Assembly (NCBI GenBank): GCA_902619825.1
Contig: CACNFT010000003.1
Location: 74,473 to 138,472 of the forward strand
DNA: 64,000 nucleotides
Direction of reading: 5' to 3'
Origin: an uncultured Candidatus Actinomarina sp.
Lineage (GTDB): Bacteria; Actinomycetota; Acidimicrobiia; Actinomarinales; Actinomarinaceae
The notes below the pieces were generated by a model. That model was not told where the DNA came from. It saw only the letters and a list, made by a program, of their open reading frames with translations, and did no database searches. The position numbers were made by a program, and so were the translations under genes. Of this stretch, positions 59,926-64,000 are shown piece after piece (the first letter of the stretch is position 1; the number at the start of each line of letters is the position of its first letter).

Positions 59926-61539
59926 TTATGATATGAGTTTTCTTAAACTTTGAGAATCTGAAGAAGAAAGAATTTCTTGTTTCTTTATATGTGATAAATT
60001 CTCCTTTGCATGAATTAGTGAATTGATTATATTTGGTCCTTGAGATGGAGCAATGCTGAAAACTCTAAGTCCCAGTAAGTATAAAATAATTGATGCCTCT
60101 TGATCCGAAGCCATGTCTCCACATACAGAGACTTCTATATCATTCATTAACCCAGTATCAATTACATTAGTAATTAATCTTAGAACAGATACGTCAAGGG
60201 GATCTTGATATTTGTTTAATGACGAAAGACCCCTGTCAGCTGCATAAGTATATTGAATCAAGTCATTAGTTCCAATTGAAAAGAAATCAACATGTTGAAT
60301 GTACTGATCAGCATTTAATGCAACAGAAGGTGTTTCAACCATTATCCCTAAAGGAGGAGGGGTAACATTTAATTTATTTGATTCATCTATAACTATTTTC
60401 TTTGCATCTAAAAAATCATCAAGAATAGAAACCATTGGAAACATTATTTTTACTTTTTCTTTCAAGTCTGAACTAAGAATTGAAATTATTTGTTCTCTGA
60501 AAAGATCTTCTTCGTCTAGAGAATATCTTATTCCTCTTATCCCAAGAAATGGATTTTCTTCTTTGGGTAAATTCAAATATGGAACTTGTTTGTCACCACC
60601 TATATCTAAGGTTCTAAAAACAATAGTGTTAGAAAATTTTGTATTTAATTCATTATTTATTTCTATTTGTTCTTTTAACGTAGGTTTTGAGGATCTGTCA
60701 ATATAGACAAATTCAGATCTAAATAGACCAACTGATTTAATACGATCATCATCAAAAGCATCTATTTCTTCACTGCTCCCTATATTCGCTCTTAATTCAA
60801 TATCTAAGTATTTAATTGATTCATGATTATAAGATTCTTTTAATTTATCTATTTTATTCATTCCTTCTTGAACTTTTTTTAGAACGTCAGCTGTTGGATC
60901 AAAGAATATATCTCCAGTGTCCCCATCTAATACAACACTTTTATCGAAGTTCGTATCGATTTTTTTGATATCAAAATTTATCACACAAGGTATTCCTAAA
61001 TTTTTAGCAACGATTACCGCATGGGATGTAGGTCCAGCATTAGATACAACAAAACCTTTTACTTTTGTTAGATCTATGGATGAAGTATCATTTGGTGTTA
61101 ATTCTTTTGCAAAAATTATTACGTCCTCAGTAAAATTTTTATCAATAACAATATCCTGCATTGTAAAAATAATTTCTTTACCAATAGAAATTATGTCTTC
61201 GGCTCTTTGTTTAAAATAATCATCTTCAATACTGAGCATTTGATCTGAAGTGTCTTTAAAAGCTTGAAAAATCTCTTGGAGATTTTGGCCGTCATCAACC
61301 ATTTCAATTATCTCTGGATCATTAACAATAAGACGATATGCATCTAAAACTTCAGATTCATCTTGTCTGTTTTCTTTTTCTAATTCACTAATAAGTTGTT
61401 TGTATCTCTTATCTAATTTTTTTTGGCTTTCTTTAAAACTCAGCTTTTTAGGTATTGAAAAATCAATTTCATTGTTAATAACGTAAAATTTACCAAGACC
61501 AATACCGGGAGAAACTCCTGATCCTTTGTAAGTGTCCAT
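59926..61539 (-). CDS. ptsI: PTS enzyme I
   Basis: The 537-residue enzyme starts the PTS phosphorelay from phosphoenolpyruvate to HPr. GVSPGIGLGKFYV opens the protein, GPTSHAVIVAKNLGIPCV carries the active-site histidine (about residue 178), DGDTGDIFFDP follows, and the PEP-binding barrel has FRTLDIGGDKQVPYL, FRSEFVYIDR, GIMVETPSVAL, FFSIGTNDLIQYTYAADR and SVCGDMASD with the catalytic cysteine. It is slightly shorter than the 575-residue E. coli enzyme. TAACTT lies 6 bases before the ATG. ispD and the DRL-like gene are downstream in the same operon. Confidence 0.97.
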   Translation of the reverse strand: MDTYKGSGVSPGIGLGKFYVINNEIDFSIPKKLSFKESQKKLDKRYKQLISELEKENRQDESEVLDAYRLIVNDPEIIEMVDDGQNLQEIFQAFKDTSDQMLSIEDDYFKQRAEDIISIGKEIIFTMQDIVIDKNFTEDVIIFAKELTPNDTSSIDLTKVKGFVVSNAGPTSHAVIVAKNLGIPCVINFDIKKIDTNFDKSVVLDGDTGDIFFDPTADVLKKVQEGMNKIDKLKESYNHESIKYLDIELRANIGSSEEIDAFDDDRIKSVGLFRSEFVYIDRSSKPTLKEQIEINNELNTKFSNTIVFRTLDIGGDKQVPYLNLPKEENPFLGIRGIRYSLDEEDLFREQIISILSSDLKEKVKIMFPMVSILDDFLDAKKIVIDESNKLNVTPPPLGIMVETPSVALNADQYIQHVDFFSIGTNDLIQYTYAADRGLSSLNKYQDPLDVSVLRLITNVIDTGLMNDIEVSVCGDMASDQEASIILYLLGLRVFSIAPSQGPNIINSLIHAKENLSHIKKQEILSSSDSQSLRKLIS

Positions 61540-61609
61540 AGAGTAAAGTTAGTGAAATATTTTTATATTGCAATACTTCTTAGTTGTTAAAGATTGTATC
61601 TTTGTATTA

Positions 61610-61975
61610 ATGGAAATATTAGAAATTATTATTGATAGAGAACTGTTTTCATCTAAAGATATTGAAGAGCTTGGAATAGTTGAAAATCAATACTTAAAGC
61701 TTGTTAACTATAAAAATAGTAGTGACTTAAAAGTTGATAATGAAGTTCTTAGAAATTTTGACTGTGTCGTAACTGCAAATGAATTAGGCAGTGCAATTAA
61801 AAAAATTTCAGATGGAAAAATTGTTGAACATCTGAATAGAGAAAACTATAAAAAACTTACCTATCCGTTGTTTCTAAAAAGTGAGACTTTTTTACAGTTC
61901 TTGAAGGAAAATAATTCAGAATGGAATCTAATTAAATTCTTAGAAAATCATACTTTCATGATTAATCAGATTTAA
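61610..61975 (+). CDS. Hypothetical protein
   Basis: The track starts at 61568 (a TTG), but the ATG at 61610 (MEILEIIIDREL) is more likely because the preceding residues are not conserved-looking. This leaves 121 residues. It is soluble and not recognised: FDCVVTANELGSAIKKISDG is the only distinctive stretch, perhaps a nucleotide or protein-interaction fold. It converges with the EamA gene (14-base overlap) and is divergent from ptsI. Confidence 0.5.
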   Translation: MEILEIIIDRELFSSKDIEELGIVENQYLKLVNYKNSSDLKVDNEVLRNFDCVVTANELGSAIKKISDGKIVEHLNRENYKKLTYPLFLKSETFLQFLKENNSEWNLIKFLENHTFMINQI

Positions 61976-62804
61976 TCCTTGAATCATAAATCACTTGGGA
62001 TATTCCAACAAAAATAATAAGAACAAAGCCTATTAACTGGCTTAGAGATATTATTTCATCTAATAAAATAATTCCTAAAATAACTCCAGAAGTTGGCTCT
62101 AAATAAGTAATGGTACTTACGGATAAAGGTTTAATAATTTTTACTACATACCAATATGTTGTTAAACCTATAGCTGTTAAAAAAATTCCAAGAAAAAGAC
62201 TTATGCCTATATTCTCTATCATCCATCCAAAGCCTTGAGTAGTAAAATAAAGCATCACGAATCCTGCAGAAATCAATTGTGCAAATGCAATATTTAAACC
62301 GCCAAATTCAGATGTATAATATTCACCAATTGTTATTAAAAAAGATAAACTTATTGCACTTAAAATCCCAAAAATTAATCCACTTATCGAATTGATAGAT
62401 CTAACCTCTAGCAAAATTATCAAGCCACTAAATCCAATTAAAATAATTAAAATTTGAATTATTGTTAATTTCTTTCCACGAATTCTTTCAATAATTAGAA
62501 CAAAAATAGGATAAGAAAAAACTAAACCTATTCCAACGGCTACGCTATTTCTATCTATAGATTCAAACATTGTTGCCCAGTGGATCGCTAACAAAGGTCC
62601 TAAAATTAATCCTGGCTTAATTAAAGCTTTAAAATTTACTTTTTTGTTGATAAAGAATAATGAAAGAAAAATAGAACCGATAAATGTTCTTATTCCCACG
62701 AGACTTAATGGACTTATATCAGTGGTTTTGATAATTATGGGTATGGTTCCCCATGAAATAGCTAAAACTGTTATTGCAGCGTAAGCTCCAAAAGTTTTAT
62801 TCAC
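61962..62804 (-). CDS. EamA-family (DMT superfamily) transporter
   Basis: The 280-residue protein has about ten helices arranged as two EamA repeats. It begins AAITVLAISWGTIPIIIKTT, with SPLSLVGIRTFIGS in the first repeat, and the second repeat ends PLSVSTITYLEPTSGVILGIILLDE, a hallmark of the family. Members export or import metabolites such as amino acids or purines; the substrate cannot be inferred. It begins at GTG overlapping the dnaB stop by one base, so the two are co-transcribed. Confidence 0.92.
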   Translation of the reverse strand: MNKTFGAYAAITVLAISWGTIPIIIKTTDISPLSLVGIRTFIGSIFLSLFFINKKVNFKALIKPGLILGPLLAIHWATMFESIDRNSVAVGIGLVFSYPIFVLIIERIRGKKLTIIQILIILIGFSGLIILLEVRSINSISGLIFGILSAISLSFLITIGEYYTSEFGGLNIAFAQLISAGFVMLYFTTQGFGWMIENIGISLFLGIFLTAIGLTTYWYVVKIIKPLSVSTITYLEPTSGVILGIILLDEIISLSQLIGFVLIIFVGISQVIYDSRIKSD

Positions 62805-64000
62805 TAATCTTGTTGTCTTGAATAATTAGAAAACTGTGTATATTCCTTGCTAAAGTAAAGATCTACTTTTCCTGTTGATCCAGATCTATGCTTTACAATA
62901 TTAACTTCGGCAACACCTGGGGTTTCTGTAGCTGGATTGTAATAATCATCTCTATAAAGCATCATCACAATATCAGCATCTTGTTCAATAGCTCCTGATT
63001 CTCGAAGATCACCTAATCGTGGTCTTTTATCTTCTCTTGCTTCCGCTGCACGATTTAACTGTGATAGAGCAATGATTGGAACTTTTAACTCACGGGCTAG
63101 ATTCTTTAAGTTTCTACTTATTTCCGCAATTTCTTGCTGTCTATTGTCTCCAGACATGCCCTGCATTAATTGAAGATAATCTACAACAATAAGATCAAGA
63201 CCTTTTGAGGATTTAAGCCTTCTAGATTTTGCTCTAATATCTGTGACTGTGATTACAGAAGCATCATCGAAATATAGAGGCATATTGTTTACTTTTGATG
63301 CTGCTTCAACAACACGAGACCACTTTTCAGGACCAAGTTGACCTTTTCTTGCATCTCCTGAAGTAACCTTTGCTTCAGAAAATAATACTCTTTGAACTAA
63401 TTCTTCTTTTGTCATTTCAAGTGAAAAGAAAGCTGTGACTTTGTCTTCTTTTGAAACATTTGTCGCAATATTTAATGCAAGCGATGATTTACCCATACTA
63501 GGTCTTGCAGCGATTACAACAAGATTTCCTTCTTGAAGCCCAGCAAGTACTGAGTCAAGATCTGCAAAATTTGTTGCTAAACCTGAAAGACCAGTACCCC
63601 TATTTTCAATTTCTTCAATTCTCTCAATTGCATCATTTAATACATCTGATACCCCAATAAGTCCCTCTCCAATAGCATCATCTGAGGCAGTAAATATTGA
63701 CTGCTCAGCTTCATCCATAACATTCGATATATCTTTATCAAGGGCATAAGCTAAAAGCTCGATCCTTCCACTAGCTTTGAGTAGTTTTCTTCTGTTTGAA
63801 TGTTCGAGAACAATTTCAATATATCTCTCAAAGTTTGCTGAACTAGGTACATTTTCTATCAATCTTGCGATAGATGAGGTTTTTAAACTTGTAGTATTTT
63901 TATTATCTTTAAAGACAGTCTCTGAAACAGTAACGCTATCAATTGGTTTTCCTGAATCAAACAAGTCTTTCATAGCCTCAAAAATTGTTTGATTTGTAGG
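62804..64000 (-). CDS. dnaB: Replicative DNA helicase, C-terminal part (5' end off window)
   Basis: The open frame continues past the right edge: codons upstream of the track's methionine read PTNQTIFEAM, the DnaB N-terminal domain, so the true start lies beyond 64000. The helicase domain has NLVVIAARPSMGKSSLALNIA (Walker A), FFSLEMTKEELVQRVL, LIVVDYLQLMQG (Walker B), IALSQLNRAAE and GAIEQDADIVMMLYRD, the RecA-like DnaB motifs. It unwinds DNA at the replication fork as a hexamer. No intein is seen in the visible part. The EamA gene follows with a 1-base overlap. Confidence 0.97.
   Translation of the reverse strand, partial: PTNQTIFEAMKDLFDSGKPIDSVTVSETVFKDNKNTTSLKTSSIARLIENVPSSANFERYIEIVLEHSNRRKLLKASGRIELLAYALDKDISNVMDEAEQSIFTASDDAIGEGLIGVSDVLNDAIERIEEIENRGTGLSGLATNFADLDSVLAGLQEGNLVVIAARPSMGKSSLALNIATNVSKEDKVTAFFSLEMTKEELVQRVLFSEAKVTSGDARKGQLGPEKWSRVVEAASKVNNMPLYFDDASVITVTDIRAKSRRLKSSKGLDLIVVDYLQLMQGMSGDNRQQEIAEISRNLKNLARELKVPIIALSQLNRAAEAREDKRPRLGDLRESGAIEQDADIVMMLYRDDYYNPATETPGVAEVNIVKHRSGSTGKVDLYFSKEYTQFSNYSRQQD

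Noticed and set aside
1-64000. CRISPR array, prophage, IS element, rRNA or toxin-antitoxin pair
   Set aside because: No regularly spaced repeats, transposase, integrase, structural phage genes or rRNA segments were found on either strand. The only mobile-element evidence is at tRNA-Phe.

Overview
The window comes from a streamlined, very AT-rich bacterium with almost no intergenic space. A WhiB-family protein, an actinobacterial-type DUF2236 oxygenase, a GSII-type glutamine synthetase beside an OmpR-type regulator, and a secreted protein with a TTTTTTTTLP linker all point to Actinomycetota. The low GC and gene compaction fit a marine lineage such as Ca. Actinomarinales. That placement is inference from gene content; no rRNA or phylogenetic marker was compared.

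Positions 1 to about 36,000 are a surface-glycan island of roughly 35 genes. It contains glycosyltransferases (GT2, GT4, GT8, GT11, GT61, exostosin-like), FkbM and other methyltransferase-like proteins, an AsnB-type amidotransferase, three polytopic membrane proteins that look like polymerases or ligases, one ABC half-exporter that could be the flippase, and a GDP-fucose route (gmd, fcl, GT11 fucosyltransferase). Gene orientation flips often, and convergent neighbours repeatedly overlap by their stop codons. A DNA glycosylase, small membrane proteins and two Rossmann-type proteins lie at its right end.

At 36,024-36,844 the island ends at an intact tRNA-Phe followed by tRNA-Asp. A 48-bp copy of the tRNA-Phe 3' half lies 665 bp away. 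Between the copies is a VanZ-like gene flanked on both inner sides by paired GTGACAGTTTT repeats. This looks like a tiny non-autonomous integrative element that has no integrase of its own.

From 36,917 to 43,200 come probable conserved glycan-assembly genes: a polyprenyl-phosphate glycosylphosphotransferase, a GT4 and a WecG/TagA-type GT26. They are interleaved with tRNA-Lys, tRNA-Arg(UCG), a DUF2236 oxygenase and argS. The initiating phosphotransferase may start the lipid-linked glycan that the island enzymes extend.

From 43,200 to 64,000 the genes are housekeeping or metabolic: a stand-alone Nfu N-domain protein, glnII with a divergent OmpR-type regulator, an IscA/ErpA protein, selA-selB, whiB, an NfeD-like protein, an orphan receiver, a CNNM/CorC transporter, a split mannitol PTS operon (EIIC, EIIB, EIIA, mtlD, HPr, small ORF) with an internal terminator hairpin, a thioredoxin-fold protein, YjbQ, a ptsI-ispD-DRL-like operon, an EamA transporter and the start-truncated dnaB. 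No CRISPR array, rRNA, IS transposase or phage gene was seen, and no intergenic stretch exceeds 300 bases.
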